Positions 9,220 to 20,745 of a stretch of DNA of 64,000 nt are shown here, in pieces. This DNA comes from Cryptomeria japonica (lineage: Eukaryota; Streptophyta; Pinopsida; Cupressales; Cupressaceae). A program made the position numbers and the translations under genes. The DNA lies in assembly GCF_030272615.1 (NCBI RefSeq), contig NC_081413.1, positions 163,589,080-163,653,079 on the forward strand, read 5' to 3'. Under the pieces are notes generated by a model. The model was not told the origin of the DNA and did not search any database. It saw only the letters and a program-made list of their open reading frames with translations. Position 1 is the stretch's first letter. The number at the start of each line of letters is the position of its first letter.

Positions 9220-10347
9220 CTAAAGGTATCTGAATATCCTCTTAACCGCCACCATATGAGTCTCTTTTGGATTTGCAGGAAATCTAGAAACCAAGCCAAT
9301 TGCTTGTGCTATATTTGGTCTACTGTGCACCACATACTGCAGCTTACCAGTCATGGATCGATATAGTGTCTCATTCACTTTATTAGTCTCATCATCTTTG
9401 GAAAGATTGTAACCTATAACTATTGGAGTTCCAACAAGTTTGGAATCTTCCATTGCAAAGGTCTTCAATATTTCTCTTATATATTTGGTCTGGCTAATGA
9501 ATATGCCATTCTTTAGCTGAGAAACTTGTAGACCAATGAAGAATTTTATTTCACCTATCCTGGACATTTCAAATTCTTTCTTCATTTCTTTTGCAAAACC
9601 TTTTCTCATTTCATCATCTCCTCCAAAGATGATGTCATCTATAAAAATCTCTGCAATAAGATGTTTTCCTTCTTTTCCATTCTTCAAATACAAGTTACTA
9701 TTGTCACTGATTCTCATGAACCCTATACTTATAAGGTATGAGTGTAGTCTCTCATACCAAGCTCTTGGTGCTTGTTTTAGCCCATACAAATCCTTTTTCA
9801 ACTTACATACCATATCTCTTCCATCTTCTGAAGCAAACCCTTCTGGTTTCTCAATGTACACTTCTTCCTCTAGAACACCATTCAAGAATGCCGATTTGAC
9901 ATCCATTTGTTAGACATTAAACTTCCTATAAGCAATGTAAGCAAGCAATATTCTGACCCCTTCCAGTCTAGCCACCAGTGCAAAGGTCTCTCCGTAATCC
10001 AAACCTTCTTCCTATGCATACCCTTTACAAAATAACCTTTCTTTTTTTTTTAGTACTTGATCGGTTTCATCCATTTTAGTTGTGAACACCCACTTGGTGC
10101 CTATCACATTTTTGTTCTCTGGTCTGGGCACAAGGGTCCAGGTTTCTTTTTTCTCAATCTGCTCCAGTTCTTCATCCATATCCTTGATCCAATCTTCATC
10201 TTTTAGAGCCTCCTTTGCTATTTTGGGCTCAATTTTAGAGAGAAGACAAGTACTCTCCCTTGCTTTTCTTCTAGTCAATACTCCTACATTCTTGTCACCA
10301 ATAATATTATCAGCATAATGACTGATTCTAACATACCTTGGTGGCAT
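9220..10347 (-). pseudogene. Copia B reverse transcriptase
   Basis: One frame with a stop near 10012 and another near 9907 includes TKWVFTTKM, QMDVKSAFLNG, EEEVYIEKPEGF, YGLKQAPRAWYERL, FIDDIIFGG (the catalytic DD of the family's YVDD box) and QTKYIREIL. The 228-codon stretch 9906-9220 is open and covers the palm and thumb. All catalytic aspartates seen are kept. It lies in frame with the integrase and protease upstream, as expected for a single Pol polyprotein. Confidence 0.9.
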
Positions 10348-11661
10348 TGGTTTAATTCTTAGAGCTTCTTCTACCGGTTGTGCAAGTTCTACTTCACATG
10401 CTTCCTCATTTGTAACTACAATAGGATTCTCTGTAGTAGGTTTGACCGGTACAGTGTAATTGAATCCTTGATAGTCCTCTGGTTCACTCTTGCTGTCCTG
10501 TTCATTTTTCTAAAAGAACTCATCTACTTTGACATTTGCACTTTCCACAATCTTACTAGTCATTTTGTTCAAACACCAGTATGCTTTACTCTTTGTGGAG
10601 TAACCTAAGAAGATTCCTTCATCACTCTTAGGATCGATCTTTCCAGAGTACTCATCCCTCTTGATGTAGCACCTGCTTCCAAATACCTTGAAGTAACTCA
10701 CATTGGGTGAGTATCCACACCATAATTCATAGAGAGTCTTATTTGTCCCTTTTACCTATATCCAGTTCAAGATATACACAATAGTACTCACTGCTTCTCT
10801 CCAAAAGATATGTGGAATATTCTTCTAAATCATTAGAGTCCTCGGACAATCATTTAGAGTTCTATTTCTTCTTTCAGCAGCCCCATTCTATTAAGGTGTT
10901 CTGGGTGCATACATCTACCTCATAATCCCCTATTCTTCATAGTAATTTATAAACTCTTGAGAGGTGAACTCTCCTTGTCTATCAGATCTCAAACATTTTA
11001 GAATCTTACCGGTTCCTCTCTCCACTCAAGCCTTGAAGACCAAGAACATGTGAAAGGCTCCAAATTTTTCTTTCAAGATTACATATCACATCATTCTTGA
11101 GAAATCATCTATAAACAACATGAAGTACTGGTCCCCATAGAAACTCTTAGTTCTTATAGGACAACACAAATTTGTATGCACTAAGTCTAGCACATTCTTA
11201 GATGAATAAGATTTCCTACTGAAACTAGATCCAATCAACTTTCCTAGTTGACAATCTTTACACATAGCATTCTCAGGTTTCATAATGTTAGGCATACCTC
11301 TGACAGACTTCATTTTACTAAGCTTTTCTATGCTATCAAAATTAACATGACACAATATTTTGTGCCACAACCAACTATCTTCTACCTTTTCCATTAGGAA
11401 ACTTCCTACAATGGTATCTAGGTAGAACACATTACCTTTAGTATTTTTACCGGTAACAATCAGACCTCCTAATTTATCACTTATTTTACATATTCCTTCA
11501 TTAAACCCCAACCAGTAACCCTTATTGTTAAGTTGTGCAATATTTAATAGACTATACTTTAGCCCTTCTACCCAGTAAACATCTTCACAATTGGTTTTAT
11601 CATTTAGGGAAATATATCCCTTACCTTTTACCACAAAGGGAGCATCATTGCCGAATCTCAC
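10348..11661 (-). pseudogene. Copia B integrase
   Basis: The N-terminal HHCC zinc region appears as LWHKILCHVNFD and CKDCQLGKL. The core follows with LDLVHTNLC and FIDDFSRMM. The middle (about 11085-10700) is riddled with stops and frameshifts, and the C-terminal part recovers as VSYFKVFGSRCYIKRDEY and EGIFLGYSTKSKAYWCLN. The protein would insert the DNA copy into the chromosome, and cannot work in this copy. Confidence 0.85.
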
Positions 11662-11990
11662 CTATCCTCCATCATATTCCTCCATGCTAAGGAATTCGTT
11701 CCTATGACTAGTCATATGGTGATTGCAACCACTGTCAATTACCCAGTCTCTACACCGATTTGAACTAGAAATTAGTGCCATAGCACTTTCCTCTATGCTA
11801 TCTTCCCTTACCATTACAAATGCAATCCCTTCTCCTTCTGATTTTTCATGGTAACTCCTTCTGCAAGATAACACTCCTTCTTTCTCTTCTCTTTGTATCT
11901 TCTAAAGTTATCCTTCCTATCATTGTGAATACATATGGATGCAATATGACCTATTTTATTGCATGAGAAATAAATTAGGGGTAGTTTACC
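11662..11990 (-). pseudogene. Copia B gag zinc knuckle and aspartic protease
   Basis: The zinc knuckle reads FSCNKIGHIASIC near 11975-11935, with the first Cys replaced. The protease active site DWVIDSGCNHHMT is at about 11745-11705, with the catalytic DSG present. A frameshift between them separates the gag and pol frames, which are normally one polyprotein in this lineage. Confidence 0.85.
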
Positions 11991-12782
11991 ACTGTACTTC
12001 CCTTTCCTCTTGGCATCCTTCTTGCTATCAGAGCTTCAAGATTATCTTGTTCCTTTTCTTCATATAACAAGTTGTCATTTTCATGAGAATGACTAGTTCT
12101 TGCAGCAAAACTACTTCTAATTTCTTTTCTTCTCATTGTTGGTGCAAGTGCCATGGAAGATTTGAAGGCAACAAAAATCTTAGGCATATTGTTATCATAG
12201 TTGCTCAGTTCAAAGGAAATCAACTTACCGATCAGGGAGTCAAGTGTAATATTAATTGTTCCCAAAGATATGAGTTCCTGAATTGTAGAAACCCTTATGG
12301 CATATTTTGGTAGCAAGGTTCTTAGAATTTTGCTAAGCACATCATCTTCCTCAAGTTTTCCTCTAGCATTTCTGATGAAATTTACCATATCCTTTATTCT
12401 TTTGTTGTACTGTTCTATATTCTCTCCTTGCATCCTCATCTCATCAAGTTTTCCTCTCCAACTGTCCACCTTAGCCTTTTGTACATGAGGATCTCCTCCA
12501 TAAATAGTCTTCAGTATATTCCACATCTCATAGGCTATTTTTCGGATCTTGAATCTCAACATACTCGTTATCAGATAGATTACTAGCAATCACCTCCATA
12601 GTTGTGATGTTATCTTGTTTCTCTTTGATATGATTTGCAGTGAGAACCCCTGGAGGTTCATTGTAATCTATGCTTACATGATTCCATTATTGATCTCCTA
12701 GGGTTCTTAGGTACAAATTCATTCTACCACACCATAATGTGTAGTTCTCCTTAGAGAACTTAGGGCCTTCCTTTCGTATCAT
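11991..12782 (-). pseudogene. Copia B gag
   Basis: Start chosen at the minus-strand ATG at 12782, giving MIRKEGPKFSKENYTLW, which matches the gag start of copia D. The open part from 12589 has VDSWRGKLDEMRMQGENIEQY, split here by the usual UBN2-type gag fold, then VLSKILRTLLPKYAIRV. Stops and a frameshift lie near 12680-12600. Gag forms the particle in which reverse transcription takes place. Confidence 0.85.
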
Positions 12783-12831
12783 CTTGGATCTTTCCTTAAG
12801 ATGTTAATCTCTTCAGAATCTAAGGACCAGG

Positions 12832-12843
12832 GCTCTAATACCA
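12832..12843 (-). other. Copia B primer binding site
   Basis: The minus strand reads TGGTATTAGAGC two bases from the LTR, one change from the initiator-Met primer site. Its place next to the right-hand LTR proves that the element runs on the minus strand. Confidence 0.88.
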
Positions 12844-12845
12844 AT

Positions 12846-14403
12846 TGTTAGTCCCAACCGGTGTTGAGAGGGGAGGGGTGAATCAACGCTATATTGGTTT
12901 GTTCTAGATTTAACCTTAATCAAAACTTCTATTCAGACTAAACACTTATCAAATTAAGAAACATTAATAAGAAACATGCACACATAAAATCAAACACACA
13001 TGGCTACCAAAATTTATCACGTGGAAACCCAAGTGGGAGAAAACTACGGTGTGAGTAGAAACTCGCAAACTCTACACTCTTCTGGAGTATGCCGGGTGAG
13101 GAGCCATCCCTGTTAGGAGATTACAAAGACACTGTTAGGTGCCACCCGGTTAAGGGATTTTTTTTAAGGCCTATTAGAACCTTTACCTTGTTAGAGGTAG
13201 CCTTGTTAAAGGACTTAGGATCATCATTTAAGATGTCACTTGGTTAAGGGATTTTACAAAGGGACCTATTAAAGTCCATCCAGTTAAGGGATTTTACTGT
13301 TGTAGTCATTAGAAAACAACAAAGATAATGATATGCTGTAATAGCTACTCTTAGCTTAATCAGTTCTAAATGAACCTCTTCGGTTTAACCACTGATTACA
13401 CTTTGCCTGCACTCTATTGGTTCGCTGCATTCTTTCTCTTCTCTACACACTATTCGAGCTTTGCACACTCTCTTCACCACTCTGCTATTCACTTAGCAGT
13501 TCTTCCCTCTTCTCACCTTGTTGGATTGCCTCTCTTAAAAATTGCACTTTGCAATTTTTATGATCAATCTTTTTGGTTTTCACCAAAAATATTTATACCA
13601 TATTTTGCCAACACATACCCACTAATTTCTCAATGAGTTTATACCTAACATTTAGTAGATTTGAAATTCAAATCTTCCCAAATATTCCCACTCTCTCTCT
13701 CTCTGCATGCTCTCCACCAATCTCGCCAACAACTCATCCTTATCTTCCTCCGCAACTCATAATTTCAGCAACCTTTGGGTCGTGTTTTGTCTTTTTAATG
13801 TTAACTAGAAAATTCACACAAATCTCACCTTAACTGGTTGTCAACTGCTGTATACTTCACTAGCTATTTTTTTGATGATATCTTGCCATGACTAAATCAA
13901 CTTTGTTCATCGCATCCAGCTTACCGGTCACTACTCCATGATTCTCGGTGGATAGCATTCTTCAACATGTATCACCAGTGTAACTCTTCATCTTTTGCCA
14001 CTGGTCATTGATCATCAATCAGACTGATCACTTGTTTGTCTAGAGTGTTCCAATCATGCATAAGACTACTAAACTACAATCTGAGTCACCTCATGTGATT
14101 GTATCATCATTTCATCAACCAATTTAAAAAAATTGATCTCAACACCTATCGGGCGCTTGACTGATAGGTCAACTACTATGTTTATCCTTCAACCGATTAG
14201 TCTTCCACCAACATACTACTTAATTGTGTCAATAATGCATATTTGGGAAGCACCGAATCCTCCATATTGTTTGCAGCCATGAGTAAAGCATTGGGGTTTA
14301 ACACACCTCCTTGCCTATGAGCTTGGCCTTATTCACCGATAAGTGTTAGTCATCAATGACAATACTAACCGATGAACCACCAACACCATTACTTATGCCA
14401 ACA
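12846..14403 (-). repeat. Copia B 5' LTR (1558 bp)
   Basis: It is bounded by TGTTAG and CCAACA. It matches the two parts of the left LTR and gives the empty-site sequence used to define LINE L. CCCGGTTAAGGGA-type motifs recur at 13143-13290. Open frames at 13370-13833 are not genes. Confidence 0.93.
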
Positions 14404-15500
14404 CACCTTTGTGTTGTCTCTGGGTTTTGTAAGATCAAAATTTGATCATTGTGTGTATTAAAAAATTGAGAATGATCATTTACTTATCATTTCTCTGTAT
14501 GTGGATGATATGTTGTTCGTTGGGAATGATAAGGGTATGATTTGTGACTTAAAATCTCAGTTGTTAGCCTGGTTTTAAATGAAAGATTTAGGTGCAGCTA
14601 GGTATATTCTGAGGATGAAAATCAATAGGGATATAAAGAATAAAAAGCTTTGGCTTAGTTAGAGAAAGTATATTAGTACTGTTCTAGAGAGATTTAACAT
14701 GTCAGAATGCAAGCAGTTCGTAGTTCCAGTATTACAGGGAACAAAACTCTGTGTTGAAGATTTTCCAAAATCTCCTTCTGAGATGGAGGACATGGCCAAT
14801 GTGCCTTATGCAAGTGTAGTTGGCAACCTAATATATGCAATGGTCTATATAAGGCCAGACATTACCTAAGCTGTGGGAGTACTAAGTCAATTTATGGAAA
14901 ATCTAGGAAGACCACATTTGGATGCTATGAAGAGAGTGTTTAGATACCTGAAAGGTACCTTTTAATATGCTCTATGTTACCATGAAAATTTGGTTGGATC
15001 GTAGAAGACTATTAACATTTAGTGATATATGAATTCTGATTGGTTAGGAGACATTGACCAAAAAATATACACAAGTGGATATATATTCACATTGAATGGT
15101 GGTGTAATTAGTTGGATAAGCAAGCGACAAGGTGTAGTCACTCTATCTACTACAAAGGTGGAGTACATGGTAGAAACTTGTGCCAGTCAAGAGGGTATTT
15201 GGCTTAAGTGTTTGTGTTCTGATGTTGGGTTTAATGCAAGAAAAAATTCCATTTGTTGTGATAGTTAGAGTACCATTTGTTTGGCAAAAATCTCACTTTC
15301 CATGCCAGGACGAAACATGTTGACGTGCAGTATCGTTTTGTTCGTGACATGGTGGAAGATGGAAAGGTTAATCTAGAAAAGGTGGATACTCTAATTAATG
15401 TTGTGGATGCATTGACCAAACCTATGAGCACAACAAAGTTCAAAAGGTATGCCAATTCTATGGCCTTGGGGCCCATGATTCTCACTAATCACTAAGTGTT
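14404..15500 (+). pseudogene. Copia A reverse transcriptase C-terminal half and RNase H
   Basis: Reading resumes after copia B with FVLSLGFVRSKFDHCVYY, LYVDDMLFVGND (intact YVDD catalytic box), MKDLGAARYILRMKI, PYASVVGNLIYAM and RYLKGTF. RNase H follows with SDWLGDIDQKIYTSGYIF, GGVISWISKRQ, TTKVEYMV and the final LTKPMSTTKFKRY with one frameshift. Several TAG and TGA stops are present. The join with 3228-4232 is exact after removing copia B and one copy of its target site. Confidence 0.9.
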
Positions 15501-15537
15501 TTGAAGATACCAATAAGTTCTTCATCAAGTGGGAGAA

Positions 15538-16833
15538 TGTTGTGAATGGTTGTCTCAAACTTACTGGTTGAAATCTCAAGCAGATGACACTTGGTCTTTG
15601 AAATGAGAAGTTTGGTGTGGATAAATTTTGTGTTATTGATCATCTTCGAAGGAAATTGAATAACCTTTGTGTTATATACCCACGTATGAAGTAGTGTGCA
15701 TAGTGTTGTGGATAGCGGGGAAAGGAAACTAAGTCCTTTCTATTTAACCCCATAGTGTGATAAAGGTGCAACAAATAGGGTCATGAGATAGAGGGATGAA
15801 GGAGACTTGGTCTTCATCCCACCACCCCACAAGACTCTAAGGGTCTAGTAAGAGGACTTGCGGGATAGAAGAAAACAATTTTCTTTGTCTTCCCCGCCAC
15901 CCAGTGAGGGGTTTCTTGTGATCATCGGTGTAGTGCAGGGTAAAGATGGAGGGAAAAGAGACGCTTCCTCCTTCCACCTCATGTGACACTAAGGACCCAA
16001 TAAGAAGACATGTAGGATAGTGGAAGATGGATGACTTGACTTTCCCACCATCCCATTAGGGGTGTCTAGAGAGAACAAAGATAGTGCGGGATAAAGACGA
16101 AGGGCAAATGGATGGTCTCCCTGCTACCTTGCAAGTAATCTAAGGGTTACCGAGGAGATGTGCGGGCTAAATAGGGGAGCATGAGACATGCTCATCCCAC
16201 CATCCCACAATGATGCAAGAAGTAACTTTGGTGAGAAGTCAAGGCAAAAGCGATAGAGGTGAGGACTATAGCTGAATGCGAAACAATTTGCTAAGCTATG
16301 CATAGTTGATTGGCAAAAACTAAAATGACTCAGATGAAGCGATGGAGATAACATGGTTTGTTATTGACAATCTAATGAAGTTCGATAGTTCGAGATGTGG
16401 TAACTGAAATGAATCAGTTTTTTGGATAGAGACATATAAATGTCTGAAAAACGGTTGAAGAGAAGGTTGGTTGGTCATGTTAGATGATTGGTAACTTTGT
16501 AATGTTGAATTGAAAATTCAATTGTGAATATAATATTCGGAACTGCTGCTACCTGAACATAGACTAGATCAAAGCTTGAAAATCTATAAACTTGTATGTA
16601 AATAGTTTTTATTGTAATACAAAACATATCATTGGTGTGTGGGTTTTACACCTATAAGGGTTTTCCCATGTGAAATCTAGTGTACATCTTCATGATTGTG
16701 TTTTTTATATTGCTCTGTTTATCTTGTATTGTGTATCTTAAATTGTTGTAATTCAAATTGAAATACATATCTTATTTTCTCCTCTAATAAACTTATATTA
16801 GGAAGGTGTTTTTTTTACTCTTCTTTCCTTACA
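15538..16833 (+). repeat. Copia A 3' LTR (about 1.3 kb)
   Basis: It follows the purine tract AAGTGGGAGAA (15527-15537) and starts TGTTGTGAATGG. The end is placed at CTTACA near 16833, where copia C gag coding begins. It does not resemble the LTR at 296-1548 although both flank the same joined reading frame, so the left end of copia A has been replaced. The region 16490-16830 holds a TTTTCCCATGTG type R/U5 segment. Nothing coding; the frame on the minus strand at 16124-16354 is chance. Confidence 0.72.
15795..16215 (+). repeat. Minisatellite inside the copia A LTR
   Basis: Four to five degenerate units of roughly 80-120 bp share TCCCACCAYCCCA, CTAAGGGTCTAGTAAGAGGAC, GCGGGATA and TTCCTCC-like parts. 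Unit starts are near 15812, 15895, 16044 and 16195. Tandem repeats in U3 often act as enhancers in plant LTRs; that role here is inference. Confidence 0.6.
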
Positions 16834-17230
16834 CAATTGACTTTTGTAAAAGTTAACTTTGATGAAGAGGTTAGGGCTCTCTTAATTTTATATTTTTTTC
16901 TAGAAAGATGGAATAGCTTGGTTATGATTGTAAATAACTTTGTCTTTGGTACAAACACTTTAAAATTTGATGATATTGTTGGTGTTATCGTGAGGAAATG
17001 TGATAGAAAATCATAGGTGAGACTTCAACATCATCGGGTACTATTTTGAATGTAGAGAATAGGGGAAGACCATGTGAGAAGTCGAGAGAGAAGTCAAAGA
17101 AAGAGCAAGAAAAGATCATTAGTACTGTAGAAAGCCAAGACATTTAAAGAAAGATTGTTGGTCTCAAAAAAACAAACAAGGAGACAAAAATGAAGACGAT
17201 AGTAAGGAAGCTAATGTTGTAAGTAATACT
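16834..17230 (+). pseudogene. Copia C gag, C-terminal part
   Basis: Coding starts abruptly next to the copia A LTR with VKVNFDEEVRALLIL, WNSLVMIVNN and NTLKFDDIVGVIV, the end of the copia gag fold. A degenerate zinc knuckle follows in another frame (YCRKPRHLKKDCW near 17125-17165), with its first Cys lost. The front of gag must lie left of the copia A insertion, outside the window. Confidence 0.8.
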
Positions 17231-17560
17231 TTACAAGATTCCTTGATTTTGTGTTTAGATAATGTTAATGATTCTTGGGTAGTAGATTCAGGGGCTTTAT
17301 TTCATGCCACACCCCATAGAAAATATTTTCTAGATTATGTTCAAGGTGATTTTGGATAGGTATATTTGGGTGATGATGAGCCCTATCAGATTGTTGGAAA
17401 AGGCAAGATAAAAATCAAGTTGCAGAATGGAAATGACTGGTTGCTGCAGGAGGTAAGGCATGCCACTACTTTAAGAAGAAATTTAATCTCTGTAGGATAA
17501 TTGGGCAGTGGAAGGATACATAGTTACCTTTACATAAAATGTTTAGAAGGTTAATAAAGG
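17231..17560 (+). pseudogene. Copia C aspartic protease
   Basis: The active site WVVDSGALFHATPHRKYF is at 17276-17330, with the DSG triad kept. It continues VYLGDDEPYQIVGKGKIK and RHATTLRRNLISVG. Stops at about 17359 and 17499. Confidence 0.85.
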
Positions 17561-18760
17561 TGCATTAGTAGTATCTAAAGACCTGCAAAGGTAGGAAAAT
17601 TGTATTTACATATTGGTAATACTTATTATACCTTACCTACTATAGAAAAAGTTGCTGCAGGGATGACTACAATAGATTTTGGAAGGACAAATTAAAAATT
17701 ATCGCACCATAGACTTGGGCACATGAGTGAGAAAGGGATGAAAATCCTTCACTCTAAAACTTTGTTGCCAGGACTAAAGCAAATTGATTTAAAGTTCTAT
17801 GAAAACTATATTTATGGCAAATAGAAAAGAGTCAAATTTCTCAAGGTTGGGAAAGAGAAGAAGAGTGAGAAGTTAGAGCTTGTGCTTTTAGATGTATGGG
17901 GACAAGCTCATGGTATCATCTCTTAGTGTCTCTTGTTATTATGTTATTTTTTTATAGATGATGCAACTAGGAAAATATGGGTGTATTTCCTAAAACATAA
18001 ATAAGGTGTTTTTGAAACTTTAAGAAAGGAAAAGATTTGGTTGAGAATGAGATAGGGAAAAGGTTGAAGCGGCTCAAATTTGATAATGGAGGCGATTATT
18101 GCAGCAAATAATTTGAATATATTACTATTCTTCCAATGGAATTTGAAGGCAAAAGATGTTTCCAAGAACCTCACAAAAAAATGGCGTGTCTAAGAGAATG
18201 AATAGGACCATTATGGAGCATGCAAGGAGCATGAGATTGCATGCTAGACTACCCCTATATTTTTGAGTAGATGTTGCACATACTGATGTTTATTTGATAA
18301 ACAAAGGACCTTCAAATCCTTTGGATCATGGCATTCTAGAGGAGGCATAGACTAGTAAAAAGCTAAATTATTCTTTTCTGAAAACCTTTGGTTGTGAAGC
18401 TTTTGTCCATGTTGATAAAGAAAACAAAACCAAGCTTGATGCTAAATCTCAAAAATGTACCTTCATTGACTTTGGTTATCAGTTATGGGATTTTGGAAAT
18501 CAGAAAATAATTAGAAGTAGAGATGTTATATTCAATGTGAAGGTCATGTATAAAGAACAAATGCAGGAAAAGAAGCATGAGTAGGTCAAAAAGGAATATG
18601 TAGTGCTGGATGAGATTCCTGAAAATAAAATGTCATTTGTTCCCAATGCTTAGCAACAACAAAATATCCCACAAACTCCTACAAGTGTTAGATGCTCTAC
18701 GAGGTTAAGTAGACCTCCTAAAATATTTTCTCCTTCTTTGTATTCTATTTTATTAACTGA
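17561..18760 (+). pseudogene. Copia C integrase, heavily degraded
   Basis: LSHHRLGHMSEKGMKIL (zinc-binding His residues), LLPGLKQIDL, DDATRKIWVYFLKHK and, in other frames, core fragments around 18180-18460 can be read. Frameshifts are frequent. No open frame above 80 codons survives, so the copy is older or less constrained than D. Confidence 0.75.
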
Positions 18761-19380
18761 TTTTGGTGAACCATAAGGATATGAAGAATTAATGTAGGTG
18801 GATGTCAAACAACAGTGGGAGCTAGGCATAAAAGAGGAAATGGATTCCTTGATGCAAAATCAGACTTGGGACTTAGTCCCATTACCTACAAGAAAAAGAG
18901 CCTTACCAAATAAATGGATTTATAGGTTGAATTAAGAGGAAGATGGAGAACATAAAAGATATAAGGCTAGACCCATGGTAAAAGGTTTTGCATAGATAAA
19001 GGGTATAGATTTTGATGAAATATTCTCTCCAGTTGTAAAAATGACTTCAATTAGAACTGTTCTAAGTCTTCTGGTTGCGGGATGCTTGCATCTTGAACAA
19101 CAAGATGTTAAAACAAATTTTCTCCATGGAGAATTGGAGGAGGAAATTTACATGTAACAACCACAGGGATATAAGGTCAAAGGTAAGAAGGAATTAGTGT
19201 GCAGGTTGAAGAAAAGTTCGTATGGCCTAAAGCAAGCACCTCACCAATGGTATTTGTAATTTGATAGTTTCATGGCTGAACAAGGTTACCACAGATGTCA
19301 TTCTAATCATTCTATTTATTTTAAGAGATTGGATAATGACAATTATATTATCCTATTACTTTATGTTGATGATATGTGTA
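18761..19380 (+). pseudogene. Copia C reverse transcriptase, N-terminal and palm region
   Basis: Motifs seen: MDSLMQNQTWDLVPLP, NKWIYRLN, YKARPMVKGFA, DEIFSPVVKMTSIRTVLSL, QQDVKTNFLHGELEEEIYM, YGLKQAPHQWY and LLYVDDM. Just after YVDDM the frame jumps to NGTLDVVKWILKFLRGSTSK near 19395. The roughly 130-150 residues usually between these motifs are missing, so there was an internal deletion. Confidence 0.85.
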
Positions 19381-19808
19381 CATGAGCAATCCGAGAATGG
19401 AACATTGGATGTTGTCAAATGGATTCTCAAGTTTTTGAGAGGTTCTACTAGCAAGGCATTATATTTCCAAGGATCAAACTCTATTCTATGAGAATTTTTT
19501 GACTCTAACCCGACAGGTCATATTGATACAAGGAGGAGTAGTACAAGGTATGTCTTTACTGTAGGGGTTAGTTGAATTTATAGACTGCAAAAGGTTGTTG
19601 CACTTTCAATCACTGAAGCTGAGTATGTGGGTGGTACTGAAGCTAGTAAGGAGATGGTTTGGCTAAAACATTTTCTAGTATAATTGGGCAAGATGCAGAA
19701 GGATAGCCCATTGTACACTGATAGGCAGAGTTGCATTCATCTTGCAAAATTTTTTCTCTTCATTTGAGGACAAAACACATTCAGCTCAGGTAGCAGTTCA
19801 TACAGTCT
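19381..19808 (+). pseudogene. Copia C RNase H, N-terminal part
   Basis: Reading gives VKWILKFLRGSTSKALYF, SNPTGHIDTRRSSTRYVF, LSITEAEYVGGTEASKE and MVWLKHFL. It then loses frame and reaches KTHSAQ-type sequence before FIQS at 19808. There element U interrupts it, and the domain resumes at 24579. Confidence 0.85.
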
Positions 19809-20745
19809 TGTTAGTCCTCCCTACTTTCATTAAAATTCCAATTAGAAGGTTGCCCTTTGATGTTTATTTTCCCTTTCAATCATGTATTTCTTCCCTTTGA
19901 ACCTTTCCTTAGTTGAAATTTCAAGTTCAAAGCGCACTTCAAAAAAATTTCTTCGCAACTTTGTTTTATGGTAAAAGTGAGCACTTTGTTGAAATTTGTA
20001 TTGAACTTGAACCTTTGAACTTTTTGGTTCAAGGTTCAAGGTTCAAAGTTGATCATGCGTTGGTTATGTCTTTGCTTGTTCATTATCCTTTGTTTTGTCA
20101 TGGAGACTGTTTTATGTGATGTTCTGTGTTATCTCTAAATATTGAACTTGAACCTTTTAACCTTTTGGTTCTTGGTTCAAAGTTCAAAGTTTGAAATTCA
20201 TAGTCTGAGGCTTCATTTAGGAAATGGTGTGTGTATCATGGAAAGAAAATGGCGGTGGGAAATAAGAATATTTTGGGAAGTTCAAAATGTTAGTTTCTAA
20301 TCATGGTAATTCATGTGTTATGTGATGGAATGACCCAAAATTAAATGCATGTTGTTAGTACATCAAATTAGGTGTCAACTCACACAAGCTTACTTAATTA
20401 GTACAACTAGCTAGGATTTGAGTGTGATTTTGTCCATTTTTGTTACAAAAGATAGCAATCTTTCTAGTACCTTCTCAATAGCTGTGAAAGCAAGGAAAGT
20501 TGGAGGTATTGTATATGTATTCAGAAGGTTTCTAAGAATTTTTTGTTGAGATTAGGTTAGTTTCAATCATTCCCTCTTCTACTGTATTTACTTGTTATGG
20601 AAGCTAGCTGTTATTCATTGCCTTTGCTATGTAGAAGAATTTATTTTATTCCTTAAATTGTTTGATAAATATGGGAGGGGCCATCATGAGTCCAACTCTG
20701 CTAAAATTGGGGCACACTTGATTCTTAGTTATCTCGCTTCCAGAG
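19809..20745 (+). other. Element U 5' flank, noncoding
   Basis: 937 bases without a credible ORF. The short frames on both strands at 19842-20119 arise from the GGTTCAA repeats. The stretch 20190-20745 is plain AT-rich sequence where I see nothing specific. Confidence 0.5.
20001..20191. repeat. Pair of 50-bp inverted-repeat units built on TTGAACC / GGTTCAA
   Basis: The unit TTGAACTTGAACC, a short loop, then GGTTCAA motifs occurs at 20001-20050 and again at 20142-20191. Each unit could fold back on itself, and the two are direct repeats of one another. Related TTGAAC/GTTCAA words are scattered from 19884. Function unknown. Confidence 0.65.

Larger units (their letters stand above)
4233..14403 (-). 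mobile_element. Copia B, complete Sirevirus-like element on the minus strand
   Basis: Both LTRs, primer binding site, gag, protease, integrase, reverse transcriptase, RNase H and polypurine tracts are present in Ty1/copia order when read on the minus strand. Ends are TGTTAG and CCAACA. The target-site duplication is CACAT (4228-4232) and CACCT (14404-14408), one mismatch, and copia A reverse transcriptase reads on across it. The two LTRs are each 1558 bp once LINE L is removed. Their first 72 aligned bases differ at 7 sites, 6 of them transitions, so the insertion is old. Confidence 0.95.
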
